This document shows, one piece after another, positions 35,192 to 48,068 of a stretch of DNA of 64,000 nucleotides (the first letter of the stretch is position 1; each line of letters opens with the position of its first letter). A model generated the notes under the pieces. That model had not been told where the DNA came from. It saw only the letters and a list, made by a program, of their open reading frames with translations, and searched no databases. Location of the stretch: contig WPIO01000101.1 of NCBI GenBank assembly GCA_009760855.2, positions 982,001 to 1,046,000 on the forward strand, written 5' to 3'. The stretch is from Cristatella mucedo. Taxonomy: Eukaryota; Bryozoa; Phylactolaemata; Cristatellidae. The translations under genes and the position numbers were made by a program.

Positions 35192-35583
35192 GTAAATCCT
35201 TCAACGTACTCGTTTAATAGGCCTAAGCGTACTCCACTTGCATTTGTTCAGTTCGATGACTCCTGTGCCCAAAGACTGGTGAGGACCGTAGCAGCCAAAG
35301 AATCACGGCAGCAAAATAGTTGGCGACTTGGTGCACTGTCGTACCTTTCTCCGGCAGTCAAAGATGTAGACGCTTCAAATAATACTTGATTAAATAGTGA
35401 TACTACTATTAATGAATGCATGCTGTGCCCTCATAGAACTAACCTCTTCCAAGGCTCTTTGCACGTGCTGTTGAGAAAGGTTTGAAATCAATGAACCATT
35501 AAGTTGTATTTTCGTAATATAAATCGCGTATCGCCAACTTCAACAACTTCCTGAGATAATCATGGAGCTAATTTTATATTTCC

Positions 35584-35703
35584 AGTTGAGCAATACTCCG
35601 GCGTTGCGGAATCTGTGCACTCATGTCAAGCTGCGTACAAAGGGCGTGCCAAATATTCAGTTGAGGAGCATGACGTATGATGAAATGAATGCCTTAATGT
35701 TGG
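35584..35703 (+). pseudogene. Remnant of C-terminal exon region of Max-like gene
   Basis: After a tatttccag acceptor, about 120 bp correspond to the downstream conserved exon-like segment seen at 19,070-19,170 and inverted at 44,650-44,755. It is open and ends at a GTAAGT donor. Which copies use it as an exon is uncertain. In this copy the upstream zipper exon is gone. Confidence 0.5.
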
Positions 35704-37867
35704 TAAGTTCTTCTTGTTCCTCCAAGTAAAAGGCACGAGGGCTTGAGTGATGAATGTGCATGCCTAAATGACACGTACAGTGAGCGTAAACGTTTCAGTC
35801 AAGTTGATCTCATGACGAGACGAGTACTGATTTTGTTTTAAAAGCTCTAGCGGGTGCGCTACGTGCGACTGGACTGTACCGCCAACTCGTGAAAGCTTTG
35901 ATATCTGCTTCGAAACCGTGTCCCGGTGGCCAAGGTGTAGTAGGATCAGGTTAAGCGAGAGACTGGAAGCGGCTGCCAATCCGCTTTTTGAAAATGATAC
36001 TATATTCTGGGCTTCAAAGTATGGCTAGTTAATGAGGCAGGGACGACGTGAAGATTTAAGGCTACCGAGCAGAAGCCGCAGAGAAAGGTCCTAAGCTCGT
36101 GGTGTTGTGCGATGTGTTCTAGATTGTGAACTAGATCGTGTTCTGTGTCCTGCGGCCTCGTTAGGGTCGTTTCGTTAGAGCTACTTTTCATAAATTTGAT
36201 CGAGCGCCATTCAATCCACTCAAGCTCTCTCGTTATAGAAGTAACCGAGCAGCTTGACAGTAAACTGTATTTATTTACGTCGTTCTGCGGTTACTGTTTG
36301 CATTGTTAAGATTTCTTTCTAATTGTAGTCATACCTTGGATGAAAGCGATGCACATTTGGCTGTTAGGAGTTTCATGCAAATGAGGAATATTTGAGCACT
36401 ATGTATTTCGTGTTGCTAAGCCAGTTTTGAATGCGGCAATAAGCATGCTTGGAGCCAGAAATTACGTCCATGCACTTTTCTTTATGCATTGTACGTCCCG
36501 AGGCCGCTGCTCGAGCTGACGTGACGGAGACCAAAGGAGTCGTCTCAGCGATGCTGCCAGTGCTACGTGCTGCTGAATATCCAGAGCTGACCAAGGTGCC
36601 TGAAACTTTCAGCTCATAATTTGCATCTATTCATATGCTTATTGTTTCATTGTATACGCTAAAATATGTATTTTAATATTTTTACACTTTAAACTTTTAT
36701 TTATCAACTCTTCAGTATGAAATTGTTTGCAGAAACTGGTGTTGCTTGCACTGCCGGCTGCTGTTTCTGTCGGGCTTTGAAATAGGGAATGCTGATAAAG
36801 TAATCATCTAGTCTCTGCCCACAGTCCCGGATGATAGAATACTTTGTTCGCACGGACTAGAGTTGCAATAAAATGGTGCAGTCAAATGAATACGTACGAA
36901 CGACTGATGGAGTCGGAGTCGAAGGCAATGAGTCGTAGCACCAGCTCGCCCATCATCGCAATGCGACAGAGCACGACAGGTATAGAGAATACCCGTGAAT
37001 TTTATTTATGAAAATAAAACTAATATTATTTAGGTATTTGTACAGCACCTTAAGAGAACTAGATCTCTGTTAGGTCTTGTAGGTGTGCTCCAAACTAGGT
37101 GAGTGAATTAATCTCAAGTATATATTCCGACCGTAGCTCAGTGGCTACATGTGCTCAGAATCAGCAATATTGTGCAAGTCATTAACCATCACTCCAGATG
37201 TTCCTCAATGCTGTCTAAATGTGAGAGATTACCTTGATTAGTTCCTAGAGATCCTAGTTCACGAAGACCTATTCATCTTTAAGACTCATAATCTAGCTGA
37301 TTTGGAATGCCGACGTTACAACACCGAGCCAGCAATCCTAGGAGCACAGCTGCATCTAGCCAGGGCTGCAAGCCCATTGGCCCCGGCTGGTGCAGGCACT
37401 TTCGGGGGAGCTCGTGACCTGTCCGATCCGTGTGCAGCAGAGCTGTGAGCCTGCGAGCACTGGCAGCCGCAGCCTCGACAGAACCTCCAATACGGTCGCA
37501 GCAGTTCGGACTGAGAGACTGGCTGACCTCCCCTCCCCCCCCCCAAACCGCCAGCCGAGCACAATTCCGACCACGGTTGGCTAGCCGCAGCTCTGACTGA
37601 TGCTATCTGCACAGAGCTGCTGGCACTTGAGCAGCTCCCAGGGAGCAGTACCGGCAAAGTCGGCTATATAGCTAGCCAGCCGAGGCTGCTTCTGCGGTGT
37701 CGCTTGGCTGGCTGCCTCGCAAGTGCCAATCAGTAGTTAGTTTGGCAGCCAGCTGACCCGCCCAAGAGGGTAGTTGTTATTGCCTGCAGCCACACAGCCG
37801 GCATACAAGAGTTAGTCAGAGGGACACCTGCCTGAATGTAGGGCAGTTACCGGTAGGGCTGCCGAAC

Positions 37868-37905
37868 GACCAATCGTATTCCGCTGGGGTCACGTCGCTG
37901 ACCCC
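37868..37905 (+). promoter_or_regulatory. Conserved CCAAT plus CRE-like block (copy 4)
   Basis: The block in its most regular form: CCAATCG, a 10-base gap, then GGGGTCACGTCGCTGACCCC, a 20-base near-palindrome. The mirror copy is at about 42,084-42,121. Confidence 0.35.
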
Positions 37906-38690
37906 GGCATGGCTTCCCTGTGGGCAGCAGCCAGAACTTCTACATGGCAGCTGTTTCAGCTGGGACCTTGTCTATGCCACAAGGGCTTAAATTTTCCTTA
38001 GCGACATTCAGGTAAGGAGCATTGCTTGTAAGCCAATGTGGAGACAACTCCGCCCGAGCATGCCCTCACTGTCGCACTGCACGGTCGAGCCTTGACCCGG
38101 TTGCTTAGGCAGCTGGCAAGCTTCAGCCAGTAGCAGCATTTAACAAATGTCTCAGGAGTGCACGACCACTGGTCGCAAGACCTGCGACGGCTCAGGCTGC
38201 CTAAGCAGCAGTAGGCTACCAAGCGATCGAAATACCGACTGAATGCCTGTCAGCTGAGGACACGGCAGTCTGGCACACAGCCAAGCATTGGCAGGAGCTG
38301 TGGGGACATTCATCGTACCACAAACTGCCACTAGCGTTCGGGTTGGGGGTCGGAGCAAGCAATGGCTCGAACGTGCAAAAACAACGCAGGCATCGAATAT
38401 AATGGCTGCTGGAGGAGTACATAGGAGGAAGGCGAGGACTAGATCCCTCGAAGCCGGTGGTCTAGACTGAGTTGGCTGGGCTTGGTCGGCTTGGTTTCTG
38501 ACAATAAAGTGCTTGGCATTGGAGCCATGAGACTCGTCGCTCGGTCGCCTTACCCAGCCCGACGACAGGTCTCGCGAAAAGCTGTCACACGGCGTCAGTG
38601 TGTTTCTTTCGGTCGCGCATCATGGAGGCTTCTCACCTCCCAACGGAAGCGATGTCAACAGAGGCAGCAGTCGAGCCCTTAGCCAATTCG

Positions 38691-39666
38691 CATCGTCCAA
38701 TCAGCAGCTCAGAGAGAGCTGCCCTGCAGGTCTACTAATTAGCTTGTATATCTTCATCGATTAACAACTCAACAGCAAAGCATTGGCCAGGAAGTGGCAT
38801 TGCAAATTTGAGGAATGAGCACTACGTTGAGCCTCACAGTAGAGCATGCTCTGCCTCTACAAGCCACACAGACTTCGTGAGAGGCAGAGCAGGGCTTGTG
38901 GCACCGGCTGACTGCGATTGGCTAGCGAATGTGTGACAAAGGTCATGGAATGTCCAGCTAGTCGGCCACTGAAGGCATTCAGCATGCAGAGCTGGCTGTC
39001 CAACCAAGCTCCCTGCCTATTGCCAGCATGCAGCGTTCCACGGGGGCCGAGCAGCCGTCGGCAGCAGCCAGAACTCGGATGGTTGATTTATGCAAGAGGC
39101 AGCATGGTGACCTTGCTCCTCATCTGCAAGCCGTTGCATGCCTTTGAATTGTGACAGCACAATACAGAGTCGTGTCTGGCAATATAGCTTCACTTGCTGT
39201 GGTAGTCGGTATAGCACTGCAGCATTGCTGCCGTAACGATATCGGTGGGTCATCGGTTGATACGGTTGCTAGGCTGGCCACCAACTCTACAGGCCATCAA
39301 GCCAGAAGCAGCAGACGTGCCAGATTGCAGCAGCAGCAACATTTCAGCTGCAGATATGCTACCATGGCCGTAGATGTAGAATTTCAGCTGCAGAAGTGCT
39401 GCAGAGGCAGTAGAATCAGTAGCATCATTTTTGCGGCAGAAATGCTGCAAGGTGCAGCAGCTGCCACATCTCTAGCAGTGTGACAGCCCTCCTCTCAGAA
39501 TGTCATAGGGCTGGCTAGGAGGACTAAGCAACCAGTTTTCTGACTGCATCATTTGGCCTCTCTAGTCATCGGTTTAAATTTCTCTCTACTCACTGTCTTT
39601 CTCTCTGTCTATCGGACTGATCTCCCTTTCTATTAGTCGGCCTGCCTCCCCGAGTCTGCTTGTCTT
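38691..39666 (+). repeat. Unit U head-block fragment, forward
   Basis: Starts abruptly at tcgcatcgtccaatcagcagc after the end of a tail block. It matches 33,280-34,310, but with a very short GA tract and no CT tract. The lack of these tracts shows that they expanded in, or were lost from, individual copies. Confidence 0.85.
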
Positions 39667-40140
39667 AATAATAATAATAATGCACTAGATAAAGCGCCCT
39701 CAGAGAACTCAATCTCTTTCTAGGTAGGCGCTTTACATTTGCTGCAAAGGGAAACGCGATTGAATGGTGAGTAATATCACGCTTGATAAGTAACATGGAT
39801 AACAGGGTTAGGGGTGACATACACAGGGTCATCATGCAAGTGTGGTTAGTGGCAGCATGCACAGTGTCAGCATGCATAAGCACATGAAGAACGAGTCACA
39901 GGGACCCACCAAATGCTGTCCTAAATAGATGTGTTTGTAAGTTCTTCTTAAATGTGGTCAAGCCAGGGGATGTTCTGACGCAAGTCGGGAGCGAGTTCCA
40001 GGCTTTGGGAGCATGCAAACTAAATTCACAGTCTCCAAAGGATTTGAGGTTTGCACGAGGTATTGGCAAACTGTCAGATTCCGAAAAGCGGGTGGTATGA
40101 TGCTTGGCCTGGTGGGGGAGTAGATCTGAGAGATAGACTT
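39667..40140 (-). mobile_element. 3' fragment of CR1/L2 family B
   Basis: (TAA)n tail, hairpin, 3' UTR and a degenerate RT C-terminus (LPHQAKHHTTRFSESDSL, NSLPTC). It is inserted in the head block between cttgtctt and gttactgcctacc. The first 132 bases are part of the palindrome arm; the rest is spacer. Confidence 0.88.
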
Positions 40141-40188
40141 GGTTACTGCCTACCTCTCTACTATCTGTCTACATTGTGATGCTCCTAA
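39799..40188. repeat. Spacer of palindrome 2
   Basis: Made of the remaining retrotransposon fragment (to 40,140) and about 45 bases of head block (tactgcctacctctctac to tgatgc). The inverted arm then begins. The hinge therefore sits within or next to a retrotransposon end, as at palindrome 1. Confidence 0.9.
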
Positions 40189-43100
40189 CCATGTTACTTA
40201 TCAAGCGTGATATTACTCACCATTCAATCGTGTTTTCCTTTGCAGCAAATGTAAAGCGCCTACCTAGAAAGAGATTGAGTTCTCTGAGGGCGCTTTATCT
40301 AGTGCATTATTATTATTATTAAGACAAGCAGACTCGGGGAGGCAGGCCGACTAATAGAAAGGGAGATCAGTCCGATAGACAGAGAGAAAGACAGTGAGTA
40401 GAGAGAAATTTAAACCGATGACTAGAGAGGCCAAATGATGCAGTCAGAAAACTGGTTGCTTAGTCCTCCTAGCCAGCCCTATGACATTCTGAGAGGAGGG
40501 CTGTCACACTGCTAGAGATGTGGCAGCTGCTGCACCTTGCAGCATTTCTGCCGCAAAAATGATGCTACTGATTCTACTGCCTCTGCAGCACTTCTGCAGC
40601 TGAAATTCTACATCTACGGCCATGGTAGCATATCTGCAGCTGAAATGTTGCTGCTGCTGCAATCTGGCACGTCTGCTGCTTCTGGCTTGATGGCCTGTAG
40701 AGTTGGTGGCCAGCCTAGCAACCGTATCAACCGATGACCCACCGATATCGTTACAGCAGCAATGCTGCAGTGCTATACCGACTACCACAGCAAGTGAAGC
40801 TATATTGCCAGACACGACTCTGTATTGTGCTGTCACAATTCAAAGGCATGCAACGGCTTGCAGATGAGGAGCAAGGTCACCATGCTGCCTCTTGCATAAA
40901 TCAACCATCCGAGTTCTGGCTGCTGCCGACGGCTGCTCGGCCCCCGTGGAACGCTGCATGCTGGCAATAGGCAGGGAGCTTGGTTGGACAGCCAGCTCTG
41001 CATGCTGAATGCCTTCAGTGGCCGACTAGCTGGACATTCCATGACCTTTGTCACACATTCGCTAGCCAATCGCAGTCAGCCGGTGCCACAAGCCCTGCTC
41101 TGCCTCTCACGAAGTCTGTGTGGCTTGTAGAGGCAGAGCATGCTCTACTGTGAGGCTCAACGTAGTGCTCATTCCTCAAATTTGCAATGCCACTTCCTGG
41201 CCAATGCTTTGCTGTTGAGTTGTTAATCGATGAAGATATACAAGCTAATTAGTAGACCTGCAGGGCAGCTCTCTCTGAGCTGCTGATTGGACGATGCGAA
41301 TTGGCTAAGGGCTCGACTGCTGCCTCTGTTGACATCGCTTCCGTTGGGAGGTGAGAAGCCTCCATGATGCGCGACCGAAAGAAACACACTGACGCCGTGT
41401 GACAGCTTTTCGCGAGACCCTGTCGTCGGGCTGGGTAAGGCGACCGAGCGACGAGTCTCATGGCTCCAATGCCAAGCACTTTATTGTCAGAAACCAAGCC
41501 GACCAAGCCCAGCCAACTCAGTCTAGACCACCGGGCTTCGAGGGATCTAGTCCTCGCCTTCCTCCTATGTACTCCTCCAGCAGCCATTATATTCGATGCC
41601 TGCGTTGTTTTTTGCACGTTCGAGCCATTGCTTGCTCCGACCCCCAACCCGAACGCTAGTGGCAGTTTGTGGTACGATGAATGTCCCCACAGCTCCTGCC
41701 AATGCTTGGCTGTGTGCCAGACTGCCGTGTCCTCAGCTGACAGGCATTCAGTCGGTATTTCGATCGCTTGGTAGCCTACTGCTGCTTAGGCAGCCTGAGC
41801 CGTCGCAGGTCTTGCGACCAGTGGTCGTGCACTCCTGAGACATTTGTTAAATGCTGCTACTGGCTGAAGCTTGCCAGCTGCCTAAGCAACCGGGTCAAGG
41901 CTCGACCGTGCAGTGCGACAGTGAGGGCATGCTCGGGCGAAGTTGTCTCCACATTGGCTTACAAGCAATGCTCCTTACCTGAATGTCGCTAAGGAAAATT
42001 TAAGCCCTTGTGGCATAGACAAGGTCCCAGCTGAAACAGCTGCCATGTAGAAGTTCTGGCTGCTGCCCACAGGGAAGCCATGCCGGGGTCAGCGACGTGA
42101 CCCCAGCGGAATACGATTGGTCGTTCGGCAGCCCTACCGGTAACTGCCCTACATTCAGGCAGGTGTCCCTCTGACTAACTCTTGTATGCCGGCTGTGTGG
42201 CTGCAGGCAATAACAACTACCCTCTTGGGCGGGTCAGCTGGCTGCCAAACTAACTACTGATTGGCACTTGCGAGGCAGCCAGCCAAGCGACACCGCAGAA
42301 GCAGCCTCGGCTGGCTAGCTATATAGCCGACTTTGCCGGTACTGCTCCCTGGGAGCTGCTCAAGTGCCAGCAGCTCTGTGCAGATAGCATCAGTCAGAGC
42401 TGCGGCTAGCCAACCGTGGTCGGAATTGTGCTCGGCTGGCGGTTTGGGGGGGGGAGGGGAGGTCAGCCAGTCTCTCAGTCCGAACTGCTGCGACCGTATT
42501 GGAGGTTCTGTCGAGGCTGCGGCTGCCAGTGCTCGCAGGCTCACAGCTCTGCTGCACACGGATCGGACAGGTCACGAGCTCCCCCGAAAGTGCCTGCACC
42601 AGCCGGGGGCCAATGGGCTTGCAGCCCTGGCTAGATGCAGCTGTGCTCCTAGGATTGCTGGCTCGGTGTTGTAACGTCGGCATTCCAAATCAGCTAGATT
42701 ATGAGTCTTAAAGATGAATAGGTCTTCGTGAACTAGGATCTCTAGGAACTAATCAAGGTAATCTCTCACATTTAGACAGCATTGAGGAACATCTGGAGTG
42801 ATGGTTAATGACTTGCACAATATTGCTGATTCTGAGCACATGTAGCCACTGAGCTACGGTCGGAATATATACTTGAGATTAATTCACTCACCTAGTTTGG
42901 AGCACACCTACAAGACCTAACAGAGATCTAGTTCTCTTAAGGTGCTGTACAAATACCTAAATAATATTAGTTTTATTTTCATAAATAAAATTCACGGGTA
43001 TTCTCTATACCTGTCGTGCTCTGTCGCATTGCGATGATGGGCGAGCTGGTGCTACGACTCATTGCCTTCGACTCCGACTCCATCAGTCAGTCGTTCGTAC

Positions 43101-43492
43101 GTATTCATTTGACTGCACCATTTTATTGCAACTCTAGTCCGTGCGAACAAAGTATTCTATCATCCGGGACTGTGGGCAGAGACTAGATGATTACTTTATC
43201 AGCATTCCCTATTTCAAAGCCCGACAGAAACAGCAGCCGGCAGTGCAAGCAACACCAGTTTCTGCAAACAATTTCATACTGAAGAGTTGATAAATAAAAG
43301 TTTAAAGTGTAAAAATATTAAAATACATATTTTAGCGTATACAATGAAACAATAAGCATATGAATAGATGCAAATTATGAGCTGAAAGTTTCAGGCACCT
43401 TGGTCAGCTCTGGATATTCAGCAGCACGTAGCACTGGCAGCATCGCTGAGACGACTCCTTTGGTCTCCGTCACGTCAGCTCGAGCAGCGGCC
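40189..43492 (-). repeat. Right arm of palindrome 2
   Basis: Near-identical reverse complement of 36,502-39,798. Differences include one substitution near 39,217/40,768, a changed C/G run near 37,535/42,455 and an extra cagt near 43,086. It includes an inverted 130-base retrotransposon tail (40,189-40,322), head block (40,323-41,290) and tail block (41,290-43,492). Confidence 0.95.
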
Positions 43493-43671
43493 CTGGACGG
43501 AAAAAGTATTATGCAAAGTGTATGGACGTAATGGGTGGCTAGAAGTGGGCTTATTGCTAAATTGAACTCTGGATTGGCAACAGGAAATACATATTTCTCA
43601 GCAATTCCTTTTTTGCCTAAAACTCCTGACGGCCAGACGTGCATCCCTTTCATCTCGGTATGACAAAAACT

Positions 43672-44132
<461 letters not shown>

Positions 44133-44689
44133 TAATTCATCAAGTGATGGTGCTTGGTGACTTCTACACAGAGAGAGCTTAAACCCGATCAAATGTCGCA
44201 ATCATTTCCATGAAGAGTGGTTGATACGAAACGACGCTAACGAGGTCACAGGATCGCAATTTCCGGCTACTGCTCGGTTGCCTTAAAACTTCAAGTCGTC
44301 TCTGACTCATTAACTAGCCATACTTTGAAGCTCAGAATGTAGTTTCTTTTAAAAAAAAAAAAGAGGAATTGCTGCCTCTTGCAGTCGTTCGCTTAACCTG
44401 ATAGTACTACACCTTGGTCACTGAGACATGGTTTAGAAGCAGATATCAAAACTGTCACGAATTGGCAGTACACTAGTCCAGTTGCACGTAGCCCACCCGC
44501 TAGAGCTTTTTTATTAACAAACCTCAATACTCGTCTCTTCGTGAGATCAAATTGACCGAAACGTATAAGCTCACCGTAAGTGTCATTTAGGCATGCCCAT
44601 CCAGCACTCAATCCCTCGCATATTCTACTTGGAGGAACGAGAAGAACTTACCGAAATTGAGGCATTCCTTTCATCGTACGTCAGGCTCC

Positions 44690-46671
44690 TCAGCTGAGTA
44701 TTTGCATGCCGTTTGGACGCAGCTTGACATGAGTGCCTGACATCCTGCGACGGCTGAGCATCTTCTGACTGGAGGTATCCGCCGTAACGGCACTGCCAAG
44801 TTTCAGACGCCTGGGTGGAGGGCGTGCTCCTCTTTGCCTCACAACTACCTTCGTCCGTGCAACGCTTTCAGGCACGTGATCACTGCTACTTCTTGTGCCT
44901 GCAGCTGGCGATGCAGCACTGGCTAGGCTGGCTGGCTGGCTGGCTGATGCAGCTGCACCAGCCTCTGAGTCGCCACGAGACACAGACTGAGAATTGCACT
45001 TGGTGCTCGTCAGTGCTTTAGATTTCATCAATGTCGCAACTATTAAATTAGAAACGCCTTCCAATTAGAGGAAAGCAGCTTTGCTTCAGGTCAGCGCCTT
45101 ACCATTAGCACATCTACGTCCAACTCACTCATTTTCTTTAACTCGCGGTTACGAATTTGAAGATTCTTTTTCACGGCAGTCATCTTTCGATGGTCATTCT
45201 CCAACTCCAAAATGAAATTCATCGCCGCGTTCAATATTTTTTGTTGAGCAGCCTATAATAGTTAAGGCAGCCACAACTAAAGGACTGCTGACTTCAAAGG
45301 ACCAAGCAAAAAGTAATAGCTCAAGAGTAAGAATCACTACAAACAATCCACCAAGACAGTGGAAGCTGTGGGTCATAAAATGAAAATTGCCACGATTAGT
45401 CAAAACATAAAACGAAGGCACAAGTCCTTATGAAGCAAAAAGCATGAAGCAGAAAATTGCATCACCCATGCCTGCCTTAATATTTGCATAAAACATATTT
45501 ATATCAAGCACCGAGATTGCCGGTGCCAAACGACTGCTGCAATAACTAACATCGTAGTGAAGGACCAATCAGAAACATGCACCATTGAAAGGGAATTCTT
45601 ATAAAAAGTAGCAGACTTATAAAGCAACTGCTACTGGGACAGGTCATAAATTCAGTCACACTATCAGAGATATAACTATTTCGAAGCCTAATGTCTTATT
45701 CAAGGAGGAGTAAATTCGCAAGCCAATTAAATAGACACCAAACGGACACCGGTTACGACCATTCCTAGCACTTGTTCGGTTTGTTTTTCACGATTCCTCA
45801 ACTAAAAATATTATTACACAATTTTATAAAATATTCCCAAAAGCTCCATGATTATCTCCGGAAATTGTTTGAGTTGGTGCTACGGGATTTAGATTGTGTA
45901 AACCATAACTTAACGGTTCATTGATTTCAAACCTTTCTCAACAGCACGTGCAAAGAGCCTTGAAAGAGGTTAGTTCTATGAGGGCACAGCATGCATTCAT
46001 TAATAGTAGTATCGCTATTTAATCAAGTATTATTTGAAGCGTCTACATCTTTGACTGCCGGAGAAAGGCACGACAGTGCACCAAGTCGCCAACTATCGTG
46101 CTGCCGTGATTCTTTGGCTGCTACGGTCCTCACCAGTCTTTGGGCACAGGAGTCATCGAACTGAACAAATGCAAGTGGAGTACGCTTCGGCCTATTAGAC
46201 GAGTACGTTAAAGGATTTACCTTAACACCTTGCATGGACGGCAAGCAGTCACGAAGTTTGGCGAAGCTTTCTTTAAGGTGGTCACGTCTCGCTTTCTTGT
46301 AGGCGAGGTGCTTAGAGCGGCGGTCGGACTGTACCAAAGAAAAATACAAGTGTCCGTTGCTTCTACAGTCTATCTGAGAACTGATTCGCTGCAAAGACCC
46401 AGCCGCTGACCAGGCGAATAACGAAATCGACCATGGCACTCAGAAATCCGCTGCGTTGGTGGGTATTATCGCACAGCTGGACAGCAGTTGCAAGCTCGTG
46501 GCAGCCGCCTGGCGTGGAGCGTACGAGGCCCCTCGGTCACTAGCACGCAGCGGTGGCTCCTGGTTCCCCGAACAGCCACACAGCGAGCCTCACAACCTGC
46601 TCATCGTGATTCAGCTGCTGGATTCTTAGACCAAGTGGTAAGAGTTTGACTTAATAATAAACATCAACCAC

Positions 46672-46761
<90 letters not shown>

Positions 46762-48068
46762 ACCACTCTACCTTCTCACGGTAGATGAGACAGGCAAGAA
46801 GGCATAAAAGCCGAAGGGTCTCGCTTTCTATGCACCTCAGATCCCACCTTAACAGCATAAAAGGTACAAGAACGCCCAATACGTAGGTAGGTACGTCCCC
46901 TATCGAGGCCAATAACCGAAAGCCTGTGGAAAGTCGTCCAAAAACATTTAACGTCTCAAAACAACAAAATGATTTCGTCGAACTAAGAACAAAATCCAGT
47001 CTTTTAATAGACGCATATGAATTACTCAGCGCTCCACACACGCACCTAGAACCTGCAAACAAATATCCTGCATCTTTAGGAAACCAGTCCAGGAACGCCT
47101 GTCATAGGCACCCTCTCCCTCGTCCATAACGATATCTCTGGTTCCTAGAAAGCAAATACCATAAACACCACCTTTCCCTGCTGATAACATCTTTGCTCTT
47201 AAGCCGCACGGTACGAATGCGAGAAGCCTTACTAAAGCTGCGCTCAGCACGGACTTGTCAACGAGGCTGAAACATTTTGCATTCGTACGCAGGAGTCGGC
47301 AATGCTCGTCCACGCCTCGAACCCGCCGCCATTACGGTGCGTTGGCACAAGTACAGCTCGCAGCGTCCGAGCAGCCGTCCTCACGCTGCGAGAGCGATGC
47401 TCGCACGCTTGCAGTCCGCAACGCAGCCGTCGCCGAGCAGCACTTGCACTTACGAGAGAGGTGGCTGCCGGCGGACGCCCACGAGATGGACTGTCGTATC
47501 GTTCTGAAAGTTCGTCCACCGCATATCCTCCGAGCTCGTTCGCAAAATGGCCTTGAGCTTCGCCCCATTCTTCGGCCAAGACCTCCTGAAACGATGCAAT
47601 TAGCACTGCCAGCAGCTGAGCGGCTTCGTGCTCGCAAGCGAATCATCAGCGATTCCTGCGAGAGTCACCTCTTCGTGGCCGAACGGTAGTAAGAAGTCTT
47701 CTGGTAAGACTACTCCGGCTTTGGCAGCAAACGACGACGGCAGGTCGCCAAGTCGCCAGTTGTCTGCACCCTCCGCCGCCCACTTTTGGTCTTCCTCTGC
47801 GGGGCTACACGAAGAATCGCACAAAGTATTGGCGAAGCTAGCAAGTACGATTCACGCTACAGCTTCGTGTCGTTGGAAGCACACGGCAGGTGTGCACCCG
47901 TCGCCACCCAGCAGCAGCTCTTTCGCCAGCCAACCCCCCTCCCCATCCCCTCACCCTTCCCTAGGTACTTTTAGCCCTGGTGTGCTTTTCCCTCACCCCT
48001 GGTGTTTGCTGTACTTACCAACCCAAAGCTAGTGTAAAGCTAGTAAAGTGCCGTTGTTCGTGGCGCAT
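44690..48068 (-). CDS. Max-like bHLH-leucine zipper gene, diverged paralogue
   Basis: Six exons on the minus strand: 48,019-48,068 (ATG at 48,066-48,068), 47,669-47,804, 47,454-47,585, 46,221-46,328, 45,103-45,252 and 44,690-44,986. Together they give 290 codons plus stop. Splice sites and phases are those of the palindrome copies, and the same in-frame TAG lies 24 bases before the ATG. Exon 4 (residues 107-142) has [20 protein letters not shown] and a QGVK end, very close to Max helix 1. Exon 5 (143-192) begins [20 protein letters not shown]; the zipper positions are L159, M166, L173 and L180. The last exon is Ala/Ser-rich, then basic ([13 protein letters not shown]), and is about 65 residues longer than in the arm copies. 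In the basic region the Max-type His is kept (113) but the E-box Glu is Lys (117). Of all copies this looks the most complete. Additional 3' exons after the GTAAGT near 44,650 cannot be excluded. Confidence 0.8.
46674..46759 (+). repeat. (CT)n microsatellite in intron 3 of the Max-like paralogue
   Basis: Perfect CT tract of about 86 bp. The same intron in the palindrome copies has only ctctctaac (near 3,980), so the tract expanded in this copy. Confidence 0.97.

Larger units (their letters stand above)
32935..38690 (+). repeat. Unit U copy, forward, internally deleted
   Basis: Head block 32,935-34,140; (CT)n; part of the middle block to about 34,830. There is a jump to the bHLH exon region (34,840-35,400), then a second jump past the zipper exon to the C-terminal exon region (35,584-35,720). 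Next come 35,720-36,330, the tract boundary 36,330-36,600, and tail block to 38,690. Deletions remove exons 1-3 and the zipper exon. The rest is non-coding repeat. Confidence 0.85.
36502..39798 (+). repeat. Left arm of palindrome 2
   Basis: Reverse complement of 40,189-43,492, with paired positions summing to 79,987-79,994. It contains the end of one U copy (36,502-38,690), a join to a head-block piece (38,695-39,660), and the first 130 bases of a family B retrotransposon 3' end. Beyond 36,502 the two sides remain related (36,330-36,501 against 43,493-43,670), but only as diverged repeat copies. Confidence 0.95.

Noticed and set aside
47219-47265. Extra exon after exon 3 of the Max-like gene (tttcag acceptor and GTAAGG donor around ctcgttgacaagtccg)
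   Set aside because: In the only phase compatible with its neighbours it hits TGA at once, and direct joining of exon 3 to exon 4 keeps the frame.
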